Of a DNA stretch of 64,000 bases, positions 23,184-35,356 are shown piece after piece (the stretch's first letter is position 1; every line of letters starts with the position of its first letter). Position numbers and translations under genes: made by a program. The DNA is from Heterobasidion occidentale (taxonomy: Eukaryota; Basidiomycota; Agaricomycetes; Russulales; Bondarzewiaceae), in NCBI GenBank assembly GCA_039111635.1, contig JBCAQO010000007.1, forward strand, positions 2,170,001 to 2,234,000, written 5' to 3'. A model generated the notes under the pieces. That model was not told the DNA's origin, made no database searches, and saw nothing but the letters and a program-made list of their open reading frames with translations.

Positions 23184-25656
23184 TCAACTCTCGTTCTCCA
23201 TCGCCTCCTTCTCGAACTTCTTCTTCATCACGCTCACTGCGTACCGGCAAGATGAGCGCCGAGCGAGATTAAAAAGGGCCGTTTGACATACCTTCTCGGG
23301 AGATCTGACCCGATGACATCCACCCGTCGGGAAATGCGGCCACTATCTTCTGATACAGCACCTTCCGCAGCCCTTGTTCGCTGACCTGCGACGTCGAGCC
23401 CTCCAAGGTACTACCAAACCAAGGCATGAGCAACAAAGACCACGAAAAGCCCAGATCTCGCAGACCCACTTCTTTTCGTTCTCGATCCTGCAACACTCGT
23501 TGCTCAAGCACACGAGGTTCCAGATGATCCCCTTCATCGCCTCCGACATCCGGTACTTCTTCGGTGGCGGATGGCTGTCCTTGGCGTCCTTACCGTCCTT
23601 CCCTTGCCCATCGCCGCTATCCTTGTCGACATCCATCGCGCCCCCCCCTGCGTCCTCCGTCGCTGACGGAATCGGCTGAGCGCTGGGTGTCCCTTCGTTC
23701 GATGCTGTGCCTTCCACTTTGACTTTTTCTTGTTTTTTCTCTGATCGAAAGTGTCAGCAGCCAATCGGAGCCGGTGAAATGATCAGCGCGCACCCCAGGC
23801 AACGACGCTCTTTTCCCACTCTTCTAGCGCTTTCGGGAACCCTTCCTCCGCCATGCTCTCCAACTCCACGAGGAGCTCCTCTTGCCGCGCCGTCAGTAGC
23901 GCAGTGTGATCGTGAAATACCGTGCGCTTGATCAATTTCTACAGCGGCATGATCAGCCAAAGATGAAAGGAAAATTTATGATGAATTACGCACACTCATT
24001 GTGAACCTATTATACGGGAATAGCCGTGGCATGAGGTTGAAGAAATTGTCGTCGTATTCGTTCAGTCGAATCGCCTTGAGTGCGACCTGCGCCAACAACG
24101 GCTTCATCGCAGGCGGAAACCTGCCTTTCACACCCCAAGATTCTATTTTGAAAAATAGCACGACATCGCTTCAGCGCACCTTCGCACCAGGATAGAAATT
24201 GCGCGCACCTTTTGCCGCAGCATCCTTCAGTTCCTGCAGTGCCTCCTCGAGCTCTGGGTGGAACGGATGTATCTCAACCTTTCGCTTCTTTTTGCCACCC
24301 GCGCCGATGTCTGAACCGCCCCCGATGCTCTTGCGCTTCCCGTTCTGTTCGCTCCCGTCCTCCGCGTCCGACAGCAGCGCGATCGGCGTCTCCTTCGTCC
24401 CCTCTATGTCCCCGGCCACGGACACGCTCCCGCTGGGGGCCGCTTTCTTCCCTTGCGAGAGCTGTGCGTGTGTATGGGAGTGCCCATGCGCGTGTGGGAA
24501 ATTGCTTGGGCCTGCGATTGGCTCCGGCGGGGGAAGCAACACCGTTCGTTTCGATTTGACTTTCTTTGGAGTCCTGCGGCACGAAAGAAAAATAGAATGT
24601 TAGAATTCAGTGCGCTAAGGGCTAATGATAGGCGAGCGCAGAGTGCACAGTCGGAGGCAATGTGTACAGAGCGCTCGCGTGCAGCACCCGGCCGACACGA
24701 CACGGGTGACTGCAAATTTAGAACAAAAGGAGACTTACTTGTCCTTGAGAAGCGCAACTTCCCCAGAGGAGACGTAGAAGCCTTGTTGCTTCGTCTGCGC
24801 AAAGTATGTGCGCTCGTCGACGGCGAGCTCCGAGTCGTCGATGAAGGGATCAGTCAGGTCATAGTACTCTGTGCCCAAGTTCTTCTTCTAGTCAGCAGAA
24901 CAGTCAGTCATGAGAATACACAAAGCAGCGCGCGCGCAAAGAAGTTTCAGAGCTGCGAAGGCAAGCCGGGAGAGACAATAATGGACATATTGACACGCGC
25001 TCGATGCATGTCAATGCCGGGCCGCCGCCGCAGAAACGCCGGCGCTCTGCGGGCATCTCGGCCAGTGAAGCCCATACTCTGAAAACGCAAGAGCGCGGGC
25101 GGTACTATCTACGAACGAAACCCGCCTTACCTTCTTTCCTTTCTTACTTTTCCTATCGTCGTCGTGCTCGCCTTCGGGCTCGGCCTCGCTCTCGCTTCGT
25201 AGCGCTTGGCGACCGGAGGCGGTGTCGGGGGGCGCTGGCCGGTAGCCTTGGCGAGCGCAGCAACGTCGACTTCGTAGTTGTCCGGGCCGCCGAGGGCGAT
25301 TTCGAGGCGCACGGTCTGGAGCGGGGCGGGCGGCGGAGCGGGCGGCGGGGATGGCGACGGCGAGCGAGGGCGGCCCTGCTCGACTTGGGCTTCGGCGCGG
25401 AGGAGCCTGGTTTAGCGCCCGTAGTGTTCGCAGCGGCCTCGTGAGCGGGCTTGGACTTGGGGCCCTGTTGCTTGACTTTTCCGTCGACATCGTGCACGAC
25501 GACGGCGGGGGGCTCGTTCGAGGTGCTGGTGTTGTCGTCATCAGAGGGGTCGACGACGATGGGGGAGGCGTGATGGGAGTCGGTGGCAAGATGGGGGTGC
25601 GGCGTGGCAACGCCGTTGAGTTTGGCCTCGAGCATCTCGATATCTTCGTCCATCAT
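23184..25656 (-). CDS. HPC2/ubinuclein subunit of the HIR histone chaperone complex
   Basis: Nuclear subunit of the HIR/HIRA complex that deposits histone H3-H4 outside replication. Eight exons: 25131-25656, 24739-24887, 24188-24573, 23994-24142, 23794-23938, 23470-23740, 23292-23410 and 23184-23236. After an acidic N-terminus comes LGGPDNYEVDVAALAKATGQR; then the HRD (Hpc2-related domain) with YYDLTDPFIDDSEL and FYVSSGEVALL, the best diagnostic; then the ubinuclein middle domain (GRFPPAMKPLLAQVALKAIRL ... FFNLMPRLFPYNRFTM). The two halves of exon 1 need two one-base corrections, near 25360-25420 and near 25180-25200, both in GC-rich sequence; with them the total is 1,800 bases (599 residues). 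All splice sites are canonical. Confidence 0.85.
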
Positions 25657-25715
25657 CTACGTGGAGAGGATGCACAGAGAAAAATAAGAGAAAGTGTGGA
25701 GGGCGACGAGCCACG

Positions 25716-25800
25716 GGGGGAGGGAGGGAGGGGACGAGGTGTGGAAGATGCCGAAAAAGGCAAGTTCGGGGGGGAGGGGGAGAGGGAGAGTGATGGGGGA
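25716..25800 (-). promoter_or_regulatory. CT-rich (G-rich on plus strand) tract upstream of HPC2
   Basis: On the plus strand, runs such as GGGGGGAGGGAGGGAGGGG and, 40 bases on, GGGGGGAGGGGGAGAGGGAG lie 60-140 bp upstream of the HPC2 start. On the coding strand they are pyrimidine tracts, a common basidiomycete 5' feature, and the spacing also fits a G-quadruplex motif. Confidence 0.5.
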
Positions 25801-26679
25801 TGGGCCCGCGCACGGACGCTGTTTCTCATCTCCGGCCAGAATCGCTTCGGAATTATGTGGCTAGAGCCAATAAATTTAAAAGTGGCAGGTCAGCCTCGTC
25901 TTTCAGATCCCCCTCTTGGTCACCGGCAAGTTCCCGCTCCTTTCCCACCCCCCCTCCTCCCTGTCCCGGCGCTCCTGCGTCCTTCCGATCTTCTGAATCC
26001 TCTGGTAAACACTTCGCCTGATCGTCTGGTTTCGCTTTGTGCGTGGGCCCAGTGGGTGCCGATGTTTGCCTCAAACGTGCCGGTGCTGCTGCCGTGCGTG
26101 ACGCAATGAACATCTGAATCGCTCGCAATTCCGTGAAGCCCTGTCTCATTGACAGCGGCGTCTGATGCACCCCTGTTGACATTGGCTGTGCGATCTGCTG
26201 TACGACAACACGGAAATTGTCGGAGGCTGCTCTGCCGCTACCTGTGGCCACAACACGTGTTGGCCACTACATCGACTTGCGAACCTCGTGGCCGCAAATG
26301 GACAAGCTTGCAGATCTGTGTGCAGTCTCTGTTCCGTAGATACAATCATGCTCTGTCGATCACCAACTCTGATGCTATCCATCGCTGATGTGGGTAATCT
26401 CATCAGCCGCCAAGGCTCCCCGCCATAGCATCATCCCCTCATACTACACCATCCCGCCGTACGTACTGCACGCCTGCAGAAATCGGGCCTTCCGACCATT
26501 TGACAAGCAAGCGCACACTCAAGCAGGTCATCTGGTCTGCATTCTTTATTCACAGCGAGTCTGCAACAGGGCTCGGAGGTTCCTCGGAGCTAACGAGGCT
26601 GTCTCATAGGCCGGACGGGGTGCTCACAAGATCAGGAACTCTTGACGAGCATAGATCTGGATGCCTAGTACAAAATGCG

Positions 26680-26686
26680 TATAAAT
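26680..26686 (+). promoter_or_regulatory. TATA box of SGNH esterase gene
   Basis: TATAAAT, 47 bases upstream of the start codon at 26727. A strong, close TATA box is usual for highly inducible secreted-enzyme genes in fungi. Confidence 0.55.
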
Positions 26687-26726
26687 GCGCGTGTTGCGAC
26701 ATCGCACTCTCCTCAGCGTGGACACC

Positions 26727-28482
26727 ATGTTCGTCTCGTTGTTCTTGCTGGCTGCGTCTGCCTTGCCCTGTGTGCTTGCGTCCTCCGCTACGGTCTCGGC
26801 GCGTGCCTCCAAATCTGTCGTGATCACGAACACTCACCCTCTCATATACTATCACGGCCGTTGGGACAAGTCTCCAGGGACGTGGTGGTACGTTCATATC
26901 TCGATGTCATCGCCCAAGCTCGTTCTCTGACAGGCATTCCATAGGGCTGGGTCCGGGTTCAAGCTCAACGTCCAGAATCTCTCTTCTCTGACTCTGAACC
27001 TCGGTTCTCATACGACCACGCCTCTCGCCACCATCGGCGTCTCGCTGGACTACGAGCCGTTCTACAACGTCAATGTTTCCGCCGGCACCAACCCCATCCC
27101 CCTCACTCAGTCGAGTGCACAGGCCCAAAAATCATCGCACACTGTCGTCAGGATCAATGCCGTAGGCTGGCAGGACAACCGTGTCAACCTCGACTCTATC
27201 ACCCTCAACGCTGTACGTTAACAAACATTTTTCTTTCAACGTTCGTCGTTCGAACACATCTCGTTGGCCATATCCATGACAGGGCGCGACGCTGCTTCCT
27301 TACAAGCCCTCGAAGCTCGCATTCCAGTTCATCGGCGACTCGCTCTCAGCTGTGAGTCCTCTGTGGTGTCTAGCACGACGTGTATGAGCGCGAACTGAGT
27401 GGCCAGGGCGTCGGTCCCGGTTCTCAGGGCCAATTCCTTCCCCAAGGCGTCGACCAGGCATGGCCATTCTTGACAGGCGAATTCTTAAAGGCCGAGCACG
27501 TCGTCGTCGCGCAGCCCGGCGCAGCGCTTACCGTAAGCCCATTGTTCCTTTGCGCGTCTGGAGCTTCTTAACACCACGGCGCGCGCAGGACATCCTGTCC
27601 TACGGGAACGTGCACGGACTGTCGTACCAGTTTTCAAGGTGCGTGCGTTTCTATCAAGAAGCGAACGAATGTGACGTGGAGCTCGGAAAGACGGAGGACG
27701 ACGGGTTCTTTTACACGACGGACCATAACTACACGACGCCGTGGGACTTCAGACGCGACGTGCCTGCTGCGACGCACGTCGTCATCCACATAGGGTATGC
27801 GGTGCTTCATGTTTTTGTCCTCAGAATTTTCTTCTAAGACCGTCGCGACATGTTCCTTGTTACAGTGCCAATGATTCAGCGCAGAACGTGACCGGCGATG
27901 CATTTGTGGATGTGCGTTCTATTCAAAGGAGTGTCCTGTTGCATCTCATTTATTGTTAATCTGTAGGTATACTCGAAATTCCTGGCGCGGCTACGCACGA
28001 TCTACGCGCACCAGCCGATACTGGTCTTCACTCCCGTGCGTTCCTCTCTCTTCTGAAAAGCCGCTCGCTCGACTCAGCGCCTTGATTATACTCAGTGGGG
28101 CTGGCCTTCGGCTGACGGGCCCAACAGCTACTATTACGACGGCCGATACAGCGAGATCGTGGACCAACGGTGCGAGATCAACCTTCTTCTCATTGACGTT
28201 GACCATCAATCATGCTCTGCACCTGGTCTAGCAAAACTCTCGGCGACCACAACGTCTTCCTGGTCAACACGACCGGGTGGGTCACCTACGAGGACGTCTT
28301 CCCAGAGTAAGCACCCCTTTGTTGTCAACCTGAGTGTGTTGACCATGACCCCGTGGTTTTCTTGTGCTGCTAGTAATCTCCACCCGAGCGTCGCTGGGCA
28401 CGTCAAGATCGCGGGCCTGTTTGAGAGGTGGCTCGGAGAATGGGGGCTGGAGCCGCAAGGCGCGTGGGCGACGCCTGCTTGA
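26727..28482 (+). CDS. Secreted SGNH-hydrolase esterase, similar to carbohydrate esterase family 2
   Basis: Probable extracellular deacetylase or esterase acting on plant polysaccharide or another acyl substrate. Ten exons (26727-26887, 26945-27212, 27283-27351, 27407-27532, 27589-27794, 27866-27911, 27967-28035, 28096-28169, 28232-28306, 28374-28482) total 1,203 bases, exactly in frame, giving 400 residues. An N-terminal signal peptide (MFVSLFLLAASALPCVLA) is followed by a beta-sandwich-like domain of about 120 residues, then the SGNH core: block I nucleophile GDSLSAG, block III GAND, block V DNLHPS carrying the Asp/His. The N-terminal beta domain plus SGNH layout matches CE2. Nine introns in 1.75 kb are all canonical. 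Substrate cannot be read from sequence. Confidence 0.82.
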
Positions 28483-29769
28483 CCGTGCGCGAGGTCGACT
28501 CTTTTCGAAATGGCACTGCGTCGAACGTCGATATATGGTGAAAAACATATCTGCGAGCGGCTTTCAAAATTCCCAGTTGGATCTGGTCGAGCAGAAATGG
28601 CGAATAAGATTGAAGTTGATGTTCCGACGCGTCTGGATCATGAATTTACATGGCTATGGATGCTGGCGGCGTCCCGAGACGCGTCACTGTAGCGTAGGTA
28701 TCATCTGAAAACCGAGCAGGAGGACTTCCTCAAAGGCGCATTAGGTGCGAACATCGTTATTTCGGTGGAAGAATCATATACGCAATGAGAAATGCAACGC
28801 TAATCTCGCCAACGACGTCGCCAACCCCTCAGATCTCATCTGGTCTTGCCCAGCTCGCCCTCCAAAACGTCCTTGTGAAAGCTTCTTCTCTCACGTTGCA
28901 GCGATCTGGAAGGCTCCCAAGGTGCGAGAGTGATCGCGAGTGCGGTCACACGCGTTGGAGGAGGGGGAGGGGGGTCAATGAGGTCCAAGCGGTTCATTGT
29001 CTACTTCTTGAGCGCCTAACGTTCAAAGCACAAAGGGATTCTGAGAAGGCATGAGGCATGTAGCAGGCCTTCAATATTGACGGGGTGACTTTCGCGGGCC
29101 GCTGCGAGATCAGGAGACCGCGAGCAGCGAGCGCATTGATCATTTGTGAAATTTAGCATGAGCTACTCGGCCGGTTTCCAACCGTTCTCCAGAAGCCAGG
29201 TAAGCCAAGGGAACAACTGGCGCAAGGCAGCCTCGCGTTGACCTTCTCCCCATCTCGTCTTCCAAGCACGCAGCTACGGAGCCTCGCGTTGCACGGCTAG
29301 AACACCGCCCTGAGTCGGTGGAACGTCTGGAAGCCGGAACATGCTCGAAGATGTGACTGTCAGGTGGACCTGCCCTCGACATCATTGTGCCGGGGTACGT
29401 TACAAGACCAAGCGCGTCGAAGGGTCGGGATGACGCACGCTTTGGCCTTTTGATGCTTCTCGAGCCCCGTAATATCTACCGGCCGCATTTACCCTCGACC
29501 AACCCGCCGGGCCTTTAAACCTGTAAACAGTCTAATGTGACGACGCGCACGAGAAAGCGATGCTGCCCCAAGCCACAAAGTGCCAAAGTACAAAGTAGTA
29601 AGGTCCAACATGGCTTGGACATGAGGCCGATGTTTGGTCTCTGATGCCGTAGTTGCGCTGATTCAGAGAAGATAAAAGGACGTTAGCGGGGGAGGGTCCA
29701 AACACACCGCCATCACCCGCCTCAATTGTCGTGACCACTCCTCCTATACAATAACACTACTCACCCACA
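28483..29769. other. Intergenic region between esterase and zinc-finger gene
   Basis: About 1.3 kb. No gene is supported on either strand; all frames are short and lack domains. Confidence 0.45.
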
Positions 29770-31602
29770 ATGATGTCGAGAGATAATTGTAATTCCAAAC
29801 AACTGTGCAGATCGTCTTCGTCACTGATCCCAATCCGTTTTAGACCTCGATGCCACTCTCGACTTGAACTTGAACGCCATCGCATATGGCAGTGGCACTG
29901 ACAGCTGGAAAATGGCGAACGACACCACGCAATACACTGCGGCTACGCCTTCGCCAGACGACCCACGAAGTTTCGGACGCCTCCTCGACGAGGTAACCCA
30001 AAGAGACGCGGAGGAACTGCTGCGATACGCGTCTCAAGAGCCACAGTTCGTCTTTGACAGTCCAATTGTCAATAGCGGGCGACTTACCGTTTCATTGTTC
30101 ACAGAGCCCACGAGCTGTATCTCCCTCCTTCGCCTTGCAGCCCTCCACCGTTCGATGCCAACTACCTGCCAAACACTCACCGCTCTTCGTATTCTCTCAT
30201 GCCACCCGCGCCGCCGTATCCACACCGGTCGAATTCTGGTTTCCCTTCTGGACATACCTCGCGCCCCTCTCACCCAGCCACTCCCCCGTCCATGTTGACC
30301 CCTCCACTAGATCTACCCCCCGCGCACCCTGGGATCGTCAATACACTTCGCACTCCTGAGCCTTACTTTCAGCTGTCAGTTGGGCCGTCGTCCCAACCAT
30401 GGCCTTCCCTCTACATACCACCAGCTGATACGGAAAGCCACTGGTCGCCCCTCGCTTCCACTGGGTACCAATCGTCCATTCCTCCGCTCGCAGTGCCCGC
30501 GCTGTCGAACGTCCCCTCCTCCAGTCCCTCGAGCCTGCCTACATGGTGCTCCCCGGGACTATACATACATTCGTCACTCGCGATCCCCATGCAGATGTCG
30601 ACCCCCGATGTCTCCGCTGCCGGCCCATCTCGCGTTCGGAGACTTCACCAGCGACCACACCCGTACCATCGAGATGATGTCGACTGTGCACATCCTACAT
30701 CATTTCCTGGATTCATCGTCGCTGGCCCCTACTCACAGGTCCTGGAACCCCCTGTAGCTGGTCCCTCGCGCCCCCGCCAACCACGCCATCGTCACCTCAC
30801 ACCTCCAGCTCCCTCCCTCCCTCCCCCATCTCCATATCCGCCCAATCCCCACCTACCGTATCCGTCACTGCCCTTCACAACTCCGTCCCCGCTTGATACG
30901 CCTCCCTCTCGAGCACCCGCACCCGAACCTGCTTTCAACAAGGCCCAAAAGAGAAAGCGACAGCGGGCAGATGACGAAGACCAAGACGAGGTACAGCGTC
31001 CGCGGAGGAAGAAACGGGCCCCCTCACATCCAGAGCAAAGCTCTGCGATGTTCCAGGTCGGTTGTGCCCCTCAAGGGGTCCAACCACCACAACAAGTGAA
31101 ATTTGCGAACGACGAGCCGGAGGACGACCTCCAACTTCATGCCGCGCCCAAACGTGTCAATCGTAGGGTGACAGGACCATCGAAGGCGTCAACCAGCTCG
31201 AAGCCGGAGCCGAAGCAAAACCAGTCGAAAGGGAAAGCAAAGGCTGCAAAACAGCATCCTTGCCCTCTAGCAGGATGCCCATTCCATTTCACGAGCAGAT
31301 GTGACATGAAGAGACATGTTGGCACCGCCGGCGTGCATCAAGACTTCCGGGACAGCGACGAGTGGCCCGCGTTCAAGGAGGAGGTAGGGCTACTGGACTG
31401 TCCCCTGAAGTACAACTGTGGTATTTGCGACACAGGGTGCAAGCGTCCCATGCGGTGGGATGCCCTCATGCGACATGAAAAGACAGGATCGCACCTCAAG
31501 AAGGCGAAGAAGGCTGCTGCTGGCGGCCAAGGTGCTCAGCGCGGAGTAGACGGCTCGCGGATGCAGGTCCCTGTCGCGGCCAGGAGTCGGAGGAGCGATT
31601 GA
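29770..31602 (+). CDS. C2H2 zinc-finger protein with Pro-rich N-terminus
   Basis: Probable nuclear DNA-binding protein of 572 residues. Exons 29770-29788, 29844-30045 and 30105-31602 (introns 55 and 59 nt, canonical) total 1,719 bases, in frame. The first exon is only 19 bases. Most of the protein is Pro/Ser/His-rich and disordered, with a basic nuclear-localisation-like stretch (RPRRKKR). The C-terminus holds two C2H2-type fingers: CPLAGCPFHF...RHVGTAGVH and a second with CGICDTGCKR...RHEKTGSH, whose spacing is unusual. A Lys/Ala-rich tail follows. The gene borders the zinc-finger duplications at 32-35 kb and shares their general layout (Pro-rich front, terminal fingers), but I see no close sequence identity. 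Confidence 0.8.
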
Positions 31603-32069
31603 ACCGACGAACAACATACCCATTCACATTTATACCCCTCTTGCGACCAGCCTCAGCACACGCTCCCTTGTTCTTGAACTAGACGGTGAAGATCATCTGC
31701 CCTATGTTCTCCTGCCTCCGTCACTATAATGGATTCCATCGTCCTGGACGGGATGAGTAGACTCGACGTGGGGCCCTTGTTCCAAAACTAGAATTACTTA
31801 CGTTCTCGCCTCTTCCCAGCAACGCCACGTACGCTTCCCTTAGCTATGCACATTGTTTTTTTTTCACCTGACATTTCCTCTGTCAACCTCATCCGATTTT
31901 GCCCTTGTATAGCCTTGTACTTCTCTTTTTGTTCTTGCCGTGCGTTTCTGTGCACATATATACCTTGTACTGCCTTTGAATGCTTAGAAGATTGCGTTAC
32001 TGAAAGCCTCCAATTGGGAGATGATCAACTGAGTATGGGCGTCGGACACAGGCGGAAAACAAGGGAAAA
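31603..32069. other. Intergenic region
   Basis: Holds the 3' end of the zinc-finger gene and the left border of the zinc-finger duplication unit. Nothing else was recognised. Confidence 0.45.
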
Positions 32070-34020
32070 CACCGGGCCCGGCAACGGCCTGGCGCTGGCG
32101 GCACTGCCTCTTCACCATCGCAGCAGATTGCAGTCCATCATCCACGAACTTTTTCTTTCTTTCTAAGGCCACTATCCCACGTACATGTGCCAGAGCTGCT
32201 CGTGGCTGAGCAGATATATTGAAAAAATGGGATCGATGTATCTTCTCGGAACCCATAAAGATGTTGCCTCCACAGATGCAGATAGGCCTTCGCAGACAGT
32301 CTTGGGGCAGGCGGATCGATTCGGACAAGAAAGTGGGCACTTTCAGGTCGCAGAAGGCATTCTAGGACACAATATTGGGAGTGAGACTGAGCATGATCGA
32401 TAAGAATGGGCAGAGTGCGAGGGATGGGATGACGGGGCATATGTAAGATTTAAAACACTCATCCTCTTACTCTGCTCACCGCCGACTCGATCCTTTTCGC
32501 CTCTGAGCCCGCCTTGCACCGGGCCTTCACCGCTTGTGCTGTGTGAGCGCGTTCTTGCGAGTGGACCCATCTCGTAGGTGTCGCACTGAAACCTGGCCCC
32601 ACTATGCGCCCATGTTTTGCGCAGATGGCGTCTCATTTCATAAATATGACGGAATTGCATATCGCACTCGTCGCAGCTATGGCGGGCAGGGCCGTGCGCG
32701 GTGAGGTCAGGGCCTTCCTCTGGTGCTTATTACCTGCTGAAGCTGCTCCAGGGAGTGCCCTTGGCCAGACGCCTTTACAGCCTCTGGGATGATACTGTTC
32801 GCAGGAGTGTTTTTGCGAACGTTCGTTCTTGATGTTAGGTTGAGTGATTGAGGGCATTGCCCTCGAAGCCGCTATGGGCAGGCGATGAGCGCATCATCGC
32901 ACTCTCTAGCTCAGCTCGAGTCGGCCGCTATTTCGATCGAGAGGGTACGAAGGTGGCCCGGGCATCGCTAGTTACAGCCTTGCGAGGCGTGGGCATGAAG
33001 AGCGGCACCTCGCAGTGGGAACAGCGCGCCTGCGGAATGCCATAATATCCCTCAAGTAGTGTGAGGGTGGGTGATCAGGTAGCGGGTAGTACGGACGCAC
33101 CAGACTCTCTCCGGCTGAGTGGATAGTCAGTGTCCATTTGGAAAACGAGTGCGGAGGATGGCTCACCATATGATAAGCCCCATTCCGTGGGCGCTCCCTA
33201 GTTCCATGTCTCCCCAGGCAGCATCATCTGTGGAAATGCGAAGTCATTGAACATCGCGACCAGTACCGGATCCTGCACCGCATGGCCGAGCTCCAGGTAG
33301 GATGGGGCATACGCTCCCTGGAATGGTTGAGAAGACTCAACCGATACGTGCTGGGTTGAAGGTGAGGACACAGGACATCTAATAATCAAGGAGGATCTTA
33401 CTTCGGGTTTATCTTGATATACAGCCATTTCTGACTGTGTCGGGTGGCTCACAGCGAAGTTTCGGTCGCCAGAGAAGGTGGCGGCTTCGGCAAGGCGCGC
33501 TTGTCACATCGAGGGGACAAGCTCCTCTAGCTGGAATGTCTCGCACTGGTTGGAAGGGTGAGCCATTGGGTTATATCGATAGAGGGAAGTGGTTAACGGT
33601 TGGAATAGTGGTTCACCTTGTTTCGGGTCCCTTACTTAATTTTCAAAAAGCCAATGCAAAGGGTGGCAAATACTTCCGCTTCGCTTTTCACGTTTACCTC
33701 ACGAGCTGTATCTTGCTTCCATGTCTTCTTCGCGATTGGCTGAGTTAGGTGGGTAGCGGGGCCCATGTGTTCTTGTCTTTGTGCTAAATTTTCCGCTTTT
33801 CTAACTCAGATGCGGATCAGCCCCATTGTTCGATCCTCGTGCCTTCCCGAGCGGCAAGAAGAGTACGTCCTGCGATCACGACAAGGGGACGTTGCCATCC
33901 TTGAAGTACGTCCCTCCTTATCGTCTTCCCATCCAAAGCTAGCCCTCTAAGTACGGCACGGTGATAGACGACTGATAAACGGTACATCTGACGACGTGCG
34001 TCTTCTGGGGCCTTGATGCA
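32070..34020 (-). repeat. Zinc-finger duplication unit, copy 1 (inverted relative to copy 3)
   Basis: The whole stretch, including flanks outside the coding part, matches the reverse complement of about 61570-63620. For example, the block around 33870-34010 (GTACGTCC...CTTGAAGTACGTCC...GGTGATAGACGACTGATAAACGGTAC) recurs at 61570-61740, and the block around 32080-32130 (ATCTGCTGCGATGGTGAAGAGG on the minus strand) recurs at 63515-63545. So the unit is a segmental duplication of at least 1.9 kb. Confidence 0.75.
32343..33566 (-). pseudogene. Decayed C2H2 zinc-finger gene, copy 1
   Basis: The ATG at 33566 opens MAHPSNQCETFQLEEL, homologous to copy 3 (MTYPSNTYETFQLEEI). An in-frame TGA at 33504-33506 replaces a Trp codon (TGG in copy 3). 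A donor GTAAG follows KPE as in the other copies. The middle exon keeps PYYPLPDHPP, and the conserved linker that reads RTTVRRNAP ... VKASGRGRS in copy 3 is recognisable. The first finger keeps both cysteines (CDECDMQFRHIYEMRRHL), but the second has lost a Cys (TGC to TAC) and then the frame. Nonsense, missense and frame lesions together mark a pseudogene. Confidence 0.7.
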
Positions 34021-34189
34021 ATGTATGGCGGCATTGACGCTTATATTTTACAGAACTCAGTTTCAAACGCTTTGTTCCTGGACAGCAATATTCGGCCCGG
34101 CGCTGACTCTTTGCATCTATCACAGCCATGCACTATGCAGGCACAGCGACGCAAAAAAGATGTTCATCTAGCTTTGGGTCACCTTACTC

Positions 34190-35356
34190 GCACATACGGC
34201 ACGGTGATTGCGGAGAGCAGATACATTCCAAAGGATTGACTGAAACGTGTAAGTTAAGTTCAGAAAAAGAAGTCGCCGTATCTCTTGCTCCCTGACACGC
34301 CTCCGTCCGCCGTCCTCGCGCGCGGGGATCGATCCAGACGCTAAGGTATGCACTGGTCGCAGATGGGATTCTAGGACGCATCGAGGGGTCCGCGCGAGTA
34401 ACCGTCATCCTGCAGGCATCGCACTGCGTCGTTTTGCGCATACGGCAAATTTGTCTCGTAAACCTCGCAGCTAGAGAGGGATGGCGTGCTCGATCTGGTG
34501 GGGACCTTTCTTCGATGCTCGTACCCGCTGAGACCGCTTCGGGGAACGCCCTCGACCAGACGCTTTCACAGCCTCGGGGATGATATTGTCCGTAGGAGCC
34601 TTCCTGCGGACAGTCGTTCTTGATGTGGGTTTTTTCTGTTTGAGGGCAATGCTCTTGAAGCCCCTGTGGGCAAGTGGAGGGTCCATCATCGCACTCTCTA
34701 GCGGAGTTGGAGTGTGCCGCCATTGAAGGATGGCCCGGGCGTCGTCCTCTCTAGCCCTCCTGGGGTATAGGCATAAAGAAAGGTGCGTCGCAGTGGGCGA
34801 CTGGCGCCGGCAGGATGGACATGTCGGCTGGCAGTCCCATAATGTACCCCACGGAATGCAGGGGTGGGTAGTTAAGCGGCGGGTAGTATGAACCTGTCAG
34901 ACTATCTTGGGCAGAGTGCAGAGTGGGGAAGAAAGTGTGAGGTACGGGGGATGTCTCGCCGTGCGAATCGCCCCATGCCATCGGCGCTGCCTGGTAACAA
35001 ATCTCCCCAGACGGCGGCGTCTGCTGTGGATATGCGTAATCGTCGACTGTGGCGACGTGCGCGGGGCCCTCTACCGCGTGGATGGATTCTGGGTATGGCG
35101 GGGCGTACGCCTGATAAAATGGTCGAGAAGACTCGCCCGACGTGCTCTGCGGTTGCACGGTCAGTGACCATTGAGGGAATACCTATCAAACGAAATCATA
35201 CCTCTGGACCGTGCTGATGCGGATCCATCATTCGTTGTGCTGGGTAGCCCCCGGCAGGGGCAGCGACGTTGTAATTCGCAAGGGCAAGATGCCTCTGCCA
35301 CACGGAAGGAATGATCTCTTCCAACTGAAATGTCTCATACAGGTAGGGGAAGTCAT
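34190..35356 (-). pseudogene. Decayed C2H2 zinc-finger gene, copy 2 (tandem to copy 1)
   Basis: Same strand and order as copy 1, about 1.8 kb upstream. The ATG at 35356 (MTSPTC) is followed by a 4-base deletion relative to copy 3, so YETFQLEEIIPSVWQRHL is out of frame with it. Exon 2 (QAYAPPYPESIHAVEGPA ... GSYYPPLNYPPLHSVG) is intact but ends early at PQEG. The linker RTTVRRKAPTD and VKASGRGRS follow in another frame. The finger region is reduced to fragments such as QCDACRM. The 3' flank (GTCCTAGAAT...) is shared with copies 1 and 3. Confidence 0.7.

Larger units (their letters stand above)
25657..26726. other. Divergent promoter region between HPC2 and SGNH esterase
   Basis: About 1 kb between two outward-facing starts. 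It contains the purine-rich tract and the esterase TATA box listed separately. Plus-strand frames crossing it have no domain and are not annotated. Confidence 0.5.

Noticed and set aside
27630..27685. An intron in the SGNH esterase beginning GTGCGTGCG
   Set aside because: The frame is open straight through (FSRCVRFYQEAN...), no acceptor restores phase, and the read-through model gives an exact total of 1,203 bases.
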